Assembly (NCBI RefSeq): GCF_001522545.3
Contig: NC_031769.1
Location: 131,581,853 to 131,645,852 of the forward strand
DNA: 64,000 nucleotides
Source: Parus major
Lineage: Eukaryota > Chordata > Aves > Passeriformes > Paridae
Reading direction: 5' to 3'
Below, piece after piece: positions 24,048-37,040 of this stretch (positions within the stretch are counted from its first letter, which is position 1; every line of letters starts with the position of its first letter). Below the pieces are notes generated by a model. That model ran no database searches and was not told the DNA's origin. It saw only the letters and a list, made by a program, of their open reading frames with translations. A program made the position numbers and the translations under genes.

Positions 24048-24148
24048 GTGCAGTGGATGTAGAAGAAAGGAGTCGCCAAATGAAAATGAACAAGTACAAA
24101 CAGGTAGCAGGATCAGATTCCAGGCTGGAACAAGATTATCATACTAAG
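24048..24148 (+). CDS. RIMS2: RIMS2 linker exon C (101 nt, phase 1-0; GC donor)
   Basis: This exon encodes (G)AVDVEERSRQMKMNKYKQ, then VAGSDSRLEQDYHTK. It matches the RIM2 linker just before the YRSGRDPHRG exon. The acceptor is TTTTTTTCTTCTGTTTTTAA followed by CTTAACAG. Coding similarity continues to HTK, where the donor is AAG|GCAAGG, so this intron is of the GC-AG class. An internal CAG|GTAGCA at 24103/24104 is a second possible donor, also phase 0. Its use would remove 15 residues (VAGSD...HTK) in frame. A second AG at 24052-24053 gives an in-frame acceptor 6 nt downstream, removing two residues. The next exon begins with TAT (Tyr) in phase 0, consistent with either donor. Confidence 0.92.
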
Positions 24149-24975
24149 GCAAGGGAGTTTTGTTTTGAAAAGCAACAAAATATGCTAAAGTGAAATATTC
24201 AACATCCTATTAGAAAGCAGTAGATGAGTGCCAGGTTGTTTCTTCAGTAAAAGTTTCTTGTGTGTCTATAATAAAATTTTGGAAATGTGCAGTGAAACAC
24301 TTAACACACAGTGGTCTTGATTATTAAAATTTATGAAGGATAAGCTAAAGCAAATGAAAGAAACAGTATAATTGTCTATCAGAATGAACAGTAGTGCCAT
24401 GATTTAAAAACTCAAAGAGAAGGAAAAAAGATGTTTATTGAGTGACTGATGGCATGAGAGTTACTGACACTTATTCATGGCTTTCATATAGTTGAACAGA
24501 GAGTTACCTTGATCTGTTGAAAACTGGAAGATGCAGTGTTATAGTTTAATAGTGTCTTTTTAGCACTTGGAAAAGTGTTTTATAAACCAACAAAAGCTTT
24601 CATCCCAATTGTGGCAGATTGCCAAGAATCTGAATATCTACGTAGCAGTATAACCTTAAATATAATATCCAAAATTTCCTGCTATCTGGAGCAGGGTCAT
24701 GTCATATAGAGTGTGTTAATTAAAATAATCAAGATATTTTCAATTTAAATTTCTATTATACAAAAATAATTTAGTGTCCTCTAAAAGACTTCATTAATTT
24801 AGGTCGCATTTTAAGTGGAAAACACAAGATTTCTGACCTATAAAATCTGGCTGAGGAAAAGATGTCTGGTTTATAATTTTATTTCCAGGTTTTTTTTCCT
24901 TGCTCCCAGGATTGGCAAAGCTACTGCAAAATGAGACATTTAATATTTGAATGCAAATAAAACATACAACATTAA

Positions 24976-24978
<3 letters not shown>

Positions 24979-25011
<33 letters not shown>
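24979..25011 (+). repeat. (TTA)n microsatellite
   Basis: About eleven TTA/ATT units occur within a wider AT-rich block, with degenerate TTAATTATT units at both ends. Confidence 0.9.
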
Positions 25012-25018
<7 letters not shown>

Positions 25019-26766
25019 AATTTTGCAGATAATGTAGTCTAATACACTTGCTATAATTACTTTCTAGAATATACATTCCATTATGGGAAAATAGAAGTGC
25101 TTTAGCAAAGTCCATTTCCAAATGGAAAGTCCTGTTAATGAAAATAGAATTGACAAAACCAAGACCATGAAAATGGCTTAAGATAATTTAAAACTCTGTA
25201 GATGTGCTGCATGGTTATTTGGATATTTTGCACATGTAGTTTTAACTGCACAAAGCATAGGAATGTTTATGAACATGTAAGAGGGACTTGGATACTGTTT
25301 AGCTGTTTCTTTTATTTTGGCACTTATGGCAAAGTGTTTGTTGTTGGCTTTGAAAGGTGTTACCTTTGAGAGATGAGCGTAATACTGTCAGTGGACCTTA
25401 TGGGAAGTGTTGTGATTGTATGTACCACAAAAATATGACTTTTATGTATTGTATGTATAACCAGAGTTAATCTGCTTATTTTCCTGCTCCTCCAATGCTT
25501 AACTGAAATTTGAGTCAGAAGCAGGACTGGTGCAGATTAAATTGGTTCTCATGTAAAGGAGTTAGAACATGACTACCTAAGGAAGTATTTTCCACCCTTG
25601 TTTTTCCATTTCACCTACACTTTTGGTGTACTGGGCCTCACTCTACATCTTCTATCTTTTTGATTAAAGTTTTACCTTCAGTATTATTGGAATGTATTAA
25701 AGAGGAAAATTATAAATGGAATTATTTTATGAATATGGCGGTTTTATTTATTGCACACATCAAACAATGTCTCCAGAAATAAACAGTTAATTTTCTCTTC
25801 TGCTTAAGTGTAGTTTCAGTGCTTGAAAATGAGTTAAAAATATTTATTCTATCAACCAACCTGTGGAACTAGACACTGAATATTCACATATATATATAGT
25901 TATTCAACATGCATTCTTAAAATTGTATAGTTTCAAAGCCATGTGAGAACCATAAGTCTCATAAGCTATATGAGAGTTCTGTCTTCACCTTTTTAATACC
26001 ACTGCTTCAATTTCCCTTAATTAAATTTCTATATTATCTTGAGACAGAAAACGAGTAAATGAAACTTATCTACCTGGTTTCAACAAAAATTCTTTTGGAA
26101 TCATGAACTGAAGCACATATGTTGAATGCAGACTGAAATGTTCTGTACAGTGTACAGTGACTTCAATTTTTTTAGACTTCTTAACTGGCACAAGTGGGCC
26201 CTCATGAGTGCCATGCCTGAGAAAGATGTTATTAAGTAGGCATTAAGCCACATCCAGGAAAGCCAGCACATAGAATTTTCTATTAATTTTTCTGTTCTAT
26301 TTCTTTCCTTAAATAGACATCAACAGGTCAACAGCATCTTTATGTCCCTCTTGATTAAGTTAAGAAAAAATATCCAATATCCTTCCTTGTTGAGAAGGCA
26401 AAAGCTATAAAAGTAGAAGTTTTAATAAATATTGAAATATATTGAAATATTAAAATAGGTATCCTGTATTATATCTCTCTAGATTTGTTCTACCTCTGGA
26501 AGTCAGTACTAGAGATTTCAGAGGAAAATACATACCCTTCTGTGGTGCATAGTCATACATTAAGAAGATTGTGGGAAAAGTTTAATTCTAGACCTCAGAG
26601 TTCTTAGAGGCTGCTGAAATATGAAATTGATTCTCCCTTATATTTTCTTCCTCATGATTGATAAAGATTGTATTTCTTTTATTCTTATTCGTGCCTCATT
26701 GTTCTTGGAACAATAATTCTGCTTCCATAATATTTTGTATGCATTAGTTTAGCAGGGTGCAAAAGA

Positions 26767-26800
26767 CTTATTTCCTTAAATAAGGAAATAAGGAAATAAG
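26767..26800. repeat. Perfect hairpin, 11-bp stem, 4-nt loop, plus repeated arm
   Basis: CTTATTTCCTT (26767-26777) pairs with AAGGAAATAAG (26782-26792) around an AAAT loop. The GGAAATAAG end is then repeated in overlapping tandem to 26800. It is probably a local foldback duplication. Confidence 0.85.
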
Positions 26801-29800
26801 CTTCCTTCAGAAGCTGCTGAGATGTGGTTTCAGGACAAACATATGGAAAGCAAGTAATATATTGAATTTCATATAAATATTTACAGCTAAGCAGATAAGA
26901 GAAGGTGCTAAGGATTAGCTAAATTAATTTCTGGTTTTGGAACTATTTATTTCTGCTTATTGGGTACCAGTAAACTTGTACTAAATAAGATATACACTAA
27001 AGTCTGAATTGCAGTGCTGGTAGATGCTGACATACTGGAAAACCTGAATTATGGAAATAAAGGGAAAATGCTCAGTAGCACAAGAGTGTTCCACCAGAGG
27101 CAAAATTAGCCATTTAACATACTCTACAACACCAGTCTGTTTTGTGTAATTTCCCTCAAGAATCTTTCTGTGACTAGTTTATTGTTGAAGAACTAAGCTT
27201 CCCAGCTCTAAATTGTTAAGCCAAATGTACTGTGAAGAGGGAAGGGCCAGGATGGGAGCTGAGCAAGCCACAGGCTGGACTCACACAGTTCACATTTTGT
27301 AGAACTGGCCTTTGGAGACGCTTCCCAAACTACCTCATCAAACCTCTCTGATCCTCTCTGCCTTGCCTCCTGCTTCATACTCCCACCATTCAACAAATTA
27401 GTAGTACTGTGTTTGGTGAGCAGCATCTTCCCCTGGCCATTCCCACCAGTGCTCAGATTCAGGAATTCCTGCAAATTTAGGATGAAGGCTGTGAGAAGTC
27501 TTGTCATTACTCTCTCCTCACCCTATGACTCGAACATGCACAATGGATCAGCTGAGGAGAGTTAAAAAGCTTTGTTGCTACTGAGAAAAAAAGAGAGAAG
27601 ATACTTCTGGTGCATAGAACACTAGAAATGTTTGCAGTCAGTGTGAAATCAATGTAGAATCAGGAGAGAATTCCATTTACTCAGGCTAATATTAGCCACA
27701 ACAGAGAAGTCTGATCACTGATGTCAAACTAAAGGGAGCTGGATTTGCGTAGGAGTTGCAACAGTGAAAAACTATGGCTTTCTTTAGGAACAAAGGTAAA
27801 ACAGAGCCTGACAACTAGCTGACACAGATTTAAACCTCTAAGTATCTTGAGACTCATTTTATTTGTTTTATTAGGGAAAAAGAAATAATGGCCTACAAAA
27901 AGGCAGAGAAATCCAGTTACATAACATAGCAATTAGTAATAGTCACTAATGCAGTAATTAGTAATAGAGCATGTTAGAGCAACAAGAAATAAAATTGGGA
28001 TAAAAGAGGTAAAAGAGCAGATAAAAACTGGGGTTTTTTTTGCTGAACAAGCTTATTTAGCCAAATGTAACAAAGAGTACATTAAATACAGAATAGCACA
28101 GAACATCAAAGAGGATTTCCTAACTTGACCTTTAGTGATTCATATTGATGATAAGGCTGAAACTTTCTGCATCATCAGATATATATAAAGCTGCAGTTCC
28201 TAATAATCAATAATCACGATTTAAGTTTTAGTTATAAGCATAATTCTCTGTTTGGTGAAGGAAAATAGTACTATAAGGCATGTTAGCATTCTACATTGTG
28301 ATCTTCTAGCCTGATAACAAGACCAAGACAAATTAAGCTGTGGAAAAGGAGAGTCAAGCATGTCTTTAGCCTTTTGTAGTAGTGTAGATGCAGCATGCAG
28401 ACACAGAACAGCTGCAGCTCTTCAGAATGAGACACTTTGATTCAGCAATGAATCAAGTGCAACCTTATGGGATTTCTGTGTGACAGAATGTGAAAAAGGT
28501 AAGATCTGGAGGTGGAAGAGGCTGAATTTGAATGGCTCAGAAGCAGATCTCAACTGTAAGGTCTTGCGAAGTGCCAAAGATGCTGCCAAGAGCTGCCTTT
28601 TCCCTCTGAAACCTGCAGTAAGTAGTTGTGCCATAGGTACAGCTACGTGTGAAATCCTCTGACCTGTGCTGTTGACTGAAAGATTTCATTTAATGGTGTT
28701 TTGGGAATCCCTTTGTCTCCTCCTTAAAAATCCGAGCAGAGCAGAGCAGATACAGTACACAGAGCAGCAAAGAGTGCTAGCAGAAGCACTCACCACCTTT
28801 CTTCTTGAAACCCTTGTGGAGAAGGGAATTAAACAAACATTCAACTAAAGGGATGTTGGGAACTTTGATATTTTGCTGCATATAAGCTGTATTAGATTTA
28901 TATGGATTTTATATTGGTTTAGAGTCCTTGGAGGATAATGAGATGCCTGGTAATAATTTGATAATTTATAATAATTATTAATATACCTCTTTGATCTATA
29001 ATTGTTTCTTACAACTGATGCTGTTAAGGAAATTAGTTAGAAATATTCAAAATACTAAATACAAAATGGAGGCTATTTAGATATCCATATGCCCTCAAAA
29101 CAGTTCATAAATTTTTTTGTATATACTTCTTTTTAACATACCAGTTTAAATTTTAAAATTTTAAATATCTGGATAAAACTTGGAGAAACAAAATAATTTG
29201 AATGGAGATGTGATGGAGAATAATTAAAAAAGTAAAGACTAACACAGATAAGGCCACACACAAATATTCAGTGCAGTAAATTTCTGTAGAGTGCCCATAT
29301 AGCTAAGGGCCTAACTAGTAGAATTTGATAGGCTTACAAATGGGAATATCACTGTGTAGTTCCCTACATCTTCCCATTGCCCACCTGTACACCAATAAGG
29401 TTTTATCTTTGGAAAATGAACCAAACACCAGTTAGACCAACTAAGAATTTCCCAGGTGAGAAAACATTTTACTTATTGCTTGTTCCATGGCTTTTGTGCC
29501 TTCCTATGGACTAATGAGTATTGTACTTTGGGCCAGAAACTTGTTAGCTCAGCCAGCTGGTCTGGAAGGACAGGTACTGTCACTGACAGCAACCTGTGAG
29601 TGCTCAAGGATTTCACTGTATTTTTAATATCAATTTTTTTAAATAAATTGCTGAAATGGAAGTTCTGGTTCCTCTAAGTACAGGATTTAAAGCTCAATTA
29701 TAAGACTTAAAAATACATCTAGATGAAATAAATTCAGAATTCTAGAACTGAACTCTATATACATGGTAATGTAGAAAATACCTCTTATTTAATTTCTATT

Positions 29801-31375
29801 TTTATCAAACTGTGTTTTGCTGATGTCTTAGAATTCATTTAATGACTTTGCATATAGATGTGGGTTGCTGTGATTTCTAGTATTTTCTTCTTCAATGAAA
29901 AATGTGCAAACTCTTAGAAAATATTCCTGTTGCTGTCATTTTTCTTTTCCATTAAATTCAAGAATTCTTTTAATTTATTTTGGCTTTGATAATTTTGTCA
30001 TTTTTTTTTTTTTAAATCTTGAGTAGCCATGTCTATATCAGAAATTTAGGGTATTTTTAAATGTAACTGTGTTTTAATGTATTTTTAATGTTAACTGTGG
30101 TTAACAAAAGTTCTGCATTCACATATGATGATTGTGGCTGAAGTTTTAACATCTGAAAGGAGACTGATGTTGGCTGTCTTTAGCTGTTGACAGATACTTT
30201 CTGTTGTCACACATTTTCTTAGATTTTGTGTAAGGTTCTATTGGTAATCATGTTTAGAAAGAAGAGGTTAAATGCATTATAGAATGTTATTTAAGCACCT
30301 TATAATTTTACAATGGATCTTAAAGAGAAAAAATTACCCCAAAAGTAAAAAAAATAAACCCATCACTCTATTTTTGCTCTGAATTTTCAATAGTTATAAG
30401 AGTTAACAAGGAAAAAAAAAGAGCTTTCAATCTCAGATAATTGGGCTTTCATTAAAAAAGAACAAATTCTAAGTGTAACACAGTCTTTTGTTTTATAGCA
30501 ATGAGTTGAATATGCTTTTGCAAAAGGCAAGTGCTAATATACAGCAAATTTGATATAAAAAGCTTTCTGTAAAAGCCAGGTTCAATTGAGCATTGTAACC
30601 ATTCCATTAATAATCACATTTTAAATTCACCTGGGTGATGTATTGATCAACTTCCATCCAGAGCAATCACTGCAATTTACCTTAAATCCTTTTATCCTTT
30701 ATATAATAGAATATATTTTCTTTTCTGAATGGCTTTATGCAGACAAGTGAATTGCTAAACTGTTAGTCTTTTGGTTCAGAGCAGCTGTCTTTTCACAGGA
30801 AACTCAATTATTTTTGTGTATATTTTTTATCTGAATTTAAGCTGTAAAGTTCCAAGATGCTATTGAACTAAGTGGCAATTATTGTGCAAAATAATGTGAA
30901 TATGCTTGCATTAATTATTTAAGTTTTTCTGAAACTGATGTTATGCTGATAATAAGTGAGAAAATCTACAGGAAGAAAGAAGGAAAAAAAAAACTGACTG
31001 GGAAATATGTACTAAATATCTGGGTACCAATGGGTGACAATCAAAAATAGAGAATATATGAAGTTAATTGAATTGCTGCAACAATCAGGGAACTCTAAGA
31101 AATGGGAATAATAATCTGTCATAACATGTATCACACCAGTTTGTGGTACTTAATTTTGTCCCATGCAAATATGTACAAAAAAGTTATTATTCACATTTGA
31201 AATATAGGTCTAGAGTAGTGGCTCCATGATGGAAACAGATTTGCTTTATCAATTTTCTAGACTACTGACCTTGAAAATGTGGGAAAGTGTGGCACACACT
31301 TACAAAGGACAGACCTAAAATTTCAGTGCAGAGCTTGCATGGAGTCTGCTTAAATGTGTAGGATTCAAAATGAAG

Positions 31376-31735
31376 CATAGAATCATGGAATGGCCTCAGT
31401 TGGAATGGACCTTAAATATCTGCTTCCTATCCCTCTCCTCTGGGCAGGGTCACCTTCCACTAGACCAGGCTGCTCAAAGCTCCATCCAGCTGTGTCTTGA
31501 TCACTTCCATGGATGGGGCATCCACAATTTCTCTGGGCAACCTTTTCCAGTGCCTCAACACCCTCACAGTAAAGAATTTCTTCCTAATCTCTTATCTATT
31601 TTTTCAATTTAAAGCCCTTACCCCTCATTCTATCACTACAGGCTCTTGTAGAAAATCCTTCTCTGGTTTTCTTTACTGAAGGCTTCTCTAAGGTCACCCT
31701 GGAGCCTTCTCTTCTCCAAGCTGAAGCAGCAGGAC
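31376..31735 (-). mobile_element. CR1 LINE 3' fragment, reverse
   Basis: On the + strand this begins with the reversed CR1 3' end (GAATCATGGAATGGCCTCAG, then TTGGAATGGACCTTAAATAT). It continues with the typical reversed CR1 text: TCCACTAGACCAGGCTGCTC, TTGATCACTTCCATGGATGG, GCAACCTTTTCCAGTGCCTC and AAGAATTTCTTCCTAATCTC. It ends near CTTCTCCAAGCTGAA. The copy is 5'-truncated and non-coding. Confidence 0.9.
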
Positions 31736-31910
31736 CTTTGTCTGCTTCACAGAGCGTGGCTCAAAAGGGACAGAGCAGTGCCAGATTTGGAGGCAGGAAT
31801 GCTGGCTGCCCCTTGCCTCACACCCCTCCTGTCCTGCCCAGCTCCAGGAGGTGCTCCCGGGACAGCCCCTGGAGAGCTGCTCCCTGTGGCTTAGCTGAGC
31901 ACACCTTAGA
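31736..31910. other. GC-rich patch next to CR1
   Basis: This short block is clearly richer in G+C than its neighbours and adjoins the truncated 5' side of the CR1 at 31.4 kb. Open frames on both strands here (about 76-82 codons) show no known domain. It may be unaligned repeat sequence or older inserted DNA. Confidence 0.4.
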
Positions 31911-34900
31911 GGGAGGATTTGCCCAGAGTTTACTGTTACCATTTGTAACAGCTATAATAATGTTTTAGTGGTGCGGATGTTTCCTTAAGTTGATTTTCTG
32001 TGATATCAACCCCAAAATTATCAGTGAAAATTTAAGCAGTTTATCAAATTTTTTCCAAATAAATAGGTTTGTTATTTTGAGGACTTTTTGCCAGCTGTTA
32101 CACAGGAAAGAATGCTATGTGTGTCTATCAGATTTTTCTGTGGATTTTTGATTCTTATTTTAGTAAGTACCTTAACTACCTAAACAGTTATTTTTCATGA
32201 ATATAACCATGGCTTCAAGCATCTGTACTGCAAGTAGTTCATAGGAAGGATTTAAGGAGATGTAGCACACAGCCATTATTCTGAAAAAGGTGGTTCTGCA
32301 CAATGGAGCTAATCAAAGTGGGGTCAGGACCTTGAAGTCTCAGCATAGGGAGGTTTTAGTAAAGCCTCAATGCCTCCAGCAACTCATAGCGAGAATGTTA
32401 CCAAGACATGAAATTACCTCTGTGTCCTTTCTAACCTCTGGTATTTTTTATTGTTGTTTCTGGGAACTAAAGGCTTTGCTTACAAGAACTGGTATTGTTT
32501 AGCACTGGGGAACAGAATATTTTCTTTAATAATTTATCAGGAGGAGTATTATCCTCCATCTGCAGATGGAAATCATTGTTTTACCAGAGATTTCACTGAC
32601 AGTCTGGAGTTAGTGAATAATAACAGGAAATAACACATTTTGTCTGAGGTTCTGCTTGTTCTGCAGTAAAATTATTCTGATGTATCTTTTTTCTTCAAAA
32701 TTTGAGTGACATCATGTAAAAAACAATTCTGGTGACTTGCATATTTCTGCAGTTTAGTCTGAAACTACGAGATAATTAATAATATCTGGACTTTAGTTAC
32801 CATATGATTCTCTATAAAAGAAATTCAAAACACTGTGGCATAGTGTTCTGTAAGTAAGGGACAATAACTTAAATTCACTTCTGGCTAATAGGCTGACTCT
32901 CAGTTTCAAGAACTGTAAAGAAGCAGATTGGGTTATCACCCAAAAGGGAGGCAGTTTAAAATGTTTACAGAACTTTTGATCTCAGAATAGATCCAATCTA
33001 AGTACCTGTCTTGTAAAAGGAACTAAATTCCTCTTGTGGTTTCAGTTTTTTAATTTGTTAATTATTTTTTAATTTTTTCTTTTCTGAAAATGTTGCATAC
33101 TATTGCCCTACTGTTTAAGGGGTTTCTGTGGTGAAGATGAAATTGTAAATAATATTAATAAATGTTGCATCTTTTCAGTAAAAGTCAACTCAGATTAACC
33201 TTACACGCAAGCAAAGGTAAATCATAGTATTTAAAATGAGATTTGGGAGACATAAGTAGTAAATGTTTTCTAATTATTCCCTCAAGGACAATGACTGAGA
33301 GAAAAAGATAATTCAGTTTTTCTGACTTGTAGAAGCAGTTTTCTTGGTCAGGATCTCCCTGCAGCCTTTTTATCACTAGTTGCAATAAAACAAGAGTAAA
33401 GCTGCAGAGAAAATATATTTTAGGGAAAATAATTTTTCTAAGCAGTTTACCCAGTTTATGGATTGATAAGGAAATGGTGGTATCTGTATCTTGCAGATTT
33501 GTTTCTCCTTTAGCTTGAAATGAATCAGCAGAAAATTTTCAGGAAAGTTACCAGCTGAGCTTATATATTCTTACTGTGCAAGGATTTTCCGAGATGTATC
33601 CTAATAACCAGTGAAAACAAAAGATTAAGAAAAAAATATATGTGATGTCCCCTCAAACCATGCTTGATTTTGCAGGCTATCCTCTGATATCTGTGGATTT
33701 AAGGACTTGAAAAGCGGAATCATAGATGTGTAAAGATATATTTATATCCTGTTCTTGAACAATTGTGGCCTTAGGCACTTCTGCTTACAGGGATAAGAGT
33801 TCACCAGATGGCCATGTGTCAATCCAGCTGTTCTCTTCAGCATGAATTCTTTTGAAGGTGCTGTGTCCCAGGACAAATCTGGTGAAAGGCATATTAAATG
33901 TTACATAGTGAAGGTAGGATTAAGGGGGAAGTTCATATTTCTGTTCTTAAGCCATCAGGTATGCTGAAATACTTAACAGGCTTTTGGGTTGAAATAAAAT
34001 GTAATGAAATAGAAATTCTGTAATAAGAAAAGATGGTTGCCTTGACATCTTTTTATTTTATTTGTATTTGTTTTCATGAGACCAGAGGACTGAAAAAAAT
34101 TATGGAAATGATGTTTAAAATTCAGGTTAATATATTTAAAAAATGCATAAACTGCATATTATTTGATTTTCTAGCTTGTATATGCAAAGTAACATCTCAA
34201 AGATGCCCAAATTAAGTAGAACAATCATAGACAAAAGAGGTTTTTTTTAAACAGAAACTCTGCCTTGTTACTTTCTTTAAAAAATAAGCCGGATGCCAGG
34301 ACTATATGAAGTGCAAAACTTTTGAGTGCAGTGGTGGCAGAAATGGAATGTGAACCACTTGAGGAATGGAAACAAATACAGGAACCATACTTTGATTCAG
34401 TTTATCCAATGTGAATAGGATGTACTAGTGTTAGAGGACCAATATGGAGCAGAAAAAGCAGAGTTATCACCGGACCCATTGAGTAAGTGTAGACTCACCA
34501 GGCTGTCCTACAAACATGCTGAAGTTCACCAGGAGATAAAGTACTGGAGATACTGTTAAATGTAATTGCACAGTAAATTGGGAAGTCCCTGGATACCTGT
34601 GTTTTGCAACTGCCATGACTTGAACAACCCAGACTTTTTATAGTGAACTGTGTCTGTGATGATGCATCTTCAGGAGTCTTGACATGGTGCTGTGGATTGC
34701 TAAAGGATTGCTGGTGTCCATTTAAAATAAATATTCTTCCTTCTGTGTAAGACAGAATAGTTATTGTGTGGCAGTCAAAAAAGATCCTGGGCAATGTGAG
34801 AAGATGTACATTAGAGTTTGTTACCCACCATCACATAGCCAGACTGTGGACCCGTTTCTCTAAAGTGAAACTTGGTGACTGACTTTGCCCTGTTTTATAC

Positions 34901-36482
34901 AGCAGTTAAAACTCTGGTGAACATTGGCAGCATGAAAAGGGAATCGGGTAGTAAATGTTTCAAAGAAATCATTGGAAGAGCTTTGTTTTATTTTCCATTT
35001 TGTATACTTTCCTGAATTCCTTTCACATTGGAAAAGGGGGGATTGTTGGATATCCTGCCCTTAATTATGATTGCATGGTTATTCTTTTGAAGCTCTTATT
35101 TATTCACCTTCATATTATGTAGTCTCATATTTCTTCAAGATCTTCACTTTTTATCAAAAACTGTTGGGAATATTCTGGTTAGGGAATGCATTCTGTGGTT
35201 CACTTATAACTTGATACAAGGCATCAGCTCTTGTAATGAGATGAAGTTCATCCACAGGATACATAAGATTTTCGATTCCTTCTAGTTTACATAGTCAATT
35301 ATAGCTGTTTCACCCTAGCCATGTGCTGTACCTGGGTCTCTCTTTTGCCTCAATTAATCTGTCAGCATCAGTTTTATTATTCCAGCTGTCAAAACTCCTA
35401 AACGTATCAATTACCTTGGTAAATAATAGAAAGCAGTTACCTTCACTTTTAAAGATGATGTCTGATTATCTAGTAGATGAGGCATACCAGCAAAGGGGTC
35501 CATGGTGTAGCTGTGGTGTCATGTCCCAGAATCTTGTTTAAATTATGTTTATGATTTGATGTAGAAACTTTCTCTATGTGTAATTATTTTAAGGTAGCTT
35601 TTGATGAAATATTAGGAGACATCTGCTTGACCATCATAAACCCTATATTTTCACTCCAATGTGTAAAACATCTTAGATTGCCTTTTGGGAATTTTTTTGT
35701 GGTGATGCTTATAATTATTCCTCTCTTGGTTTATTTGTCTTTTACTTTATCTTAAACAGCAGCTTTTCAACCACTGTTTTTTCCAAAGAAGAGATGGTAT
35801 TTTAAATAATGTCTGTGATTTTGAACAGTCTGGAATAATGTGGTAACTTTATATATTCCAGCAGAAAGTTTGCAGTTCTCTCTTCTTTCAGATTTTTTTT
35901 TAATTTGGTCCTGACTTAAGATTAAATGTTTACATTTAGTTCCCTAGACTAGATGAAAGAATGTGAATTAATTCTGCATCAATAACAGCTTGATTTCAGA
36001 ACAGTTATTAGTGCAGTTGAAATTAGAGGTTGCCTTGATATTCCAAAAGTGATATTGTATGGAAAAACCCATGAGAGAAAAAGCTACTTGATGTTTGAAA
36101 ATTATTAAAGGAACACATTTTTTTGTAGGAAGACAAACTTGTTGACAAGCTAATTTTTAAGCTCACTTAAAGAGCTGCCTTACTGCTTCCTACTTCAACA
36201 AATATTTACAGGATCTGTAAGTTCTCTTGAAGTAATGCCAGAATATTTTCTAGTGCTCTCCTGTATTTATATAACATTGTGCACTTTGAAAGTTCTTTTA
36301 AAAATTCCACCATATGCCAACATATGTGAAGCTGATGACTTTTTTGTCTTTTGATTTGGCTTGCCTTTGGACTACTTCTCTCTAGATTTCCAGTTGTCCC
36401 TAGGCACTGATACATTGGTTTCTTCTGTATTCCTTCTGCCCTTGCAGTTTCAGCTTCAACTCCTGGGTCACCCTGACCCATA

Positions 36483-37040
36483 GGATGACAGAGTAATTTG
36501 GGTTGGAGAGGACCTCAAGAGCTGTCTAGTCCAGCCCTTAGCAGGAGTCCAAAGCAAGCTCAGCGTGACTTTAGTACAGGTTCCTCAGGGCTTTAGCTGG
36601 TCAGGTCTTGCAAACATTCAAGGATGAAAACTGCACAGCTTCTCTGGGTAACTTGATCCATTACTCCACTGTACCTATGGTAAAAATGTGCCTACTTATA
36701 CCAGTCAGAGCTGCTGTGAATTGCTTGGCTCTGTCTTTTTGATGCTCTGCCCTGTATGATCTGATGAGCTGCTGTTAGATGCTCCCATAGCCATCACTGC
36801 TCCAGTCAGAACGAGCCCAGCTCCCCCAGCCAGCTTGACGGCCTTCCAATAAACTTAATGTAATTTATCAATGTCAGTGTTTCACTTTGGTCTCAAAACT
36901 GCTTACAATATTCTAGATGCAGGCTAATGACTACTGAATAGAGGGTAATAATCTCTCCTCTTAGTCTCCTTGTGCTCAAGTCAGTACAACCAAGGCTGCC
37001 CTTCTGTCCTGCCAAGGCCCACTGCTGACTCTATCATTTC
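36483..37040 (-). mobile_element. Old, diverged CR1 LINE fragment, reverse
   Basis: The + strand reads GATGACAGAGTAATTTGGGT, then TGGAGAGGACCTCAAGAGCT, then TAGTCCAGCCC, the reversed 3' end of a CR1. It continues through diverged reversed CR1 sequence (CTTCTCTGGGTAACTTGATC, GTCTCAAAACTGCTTACA) to about 37.04 kb. It is more degraded than the other copies. The 5' limit is uncertain. Confidence 0.75.

Noticed and set aside
28487..28498. AATGTGAAAAAG between TGACAG and GTAAGA, a possible 12-nt microexon
   Set aside because: Good donor but poor acceptor context; it lies between C and D where phase 0 is needed. A 12-nt unit would fit, but nothing else supports it.
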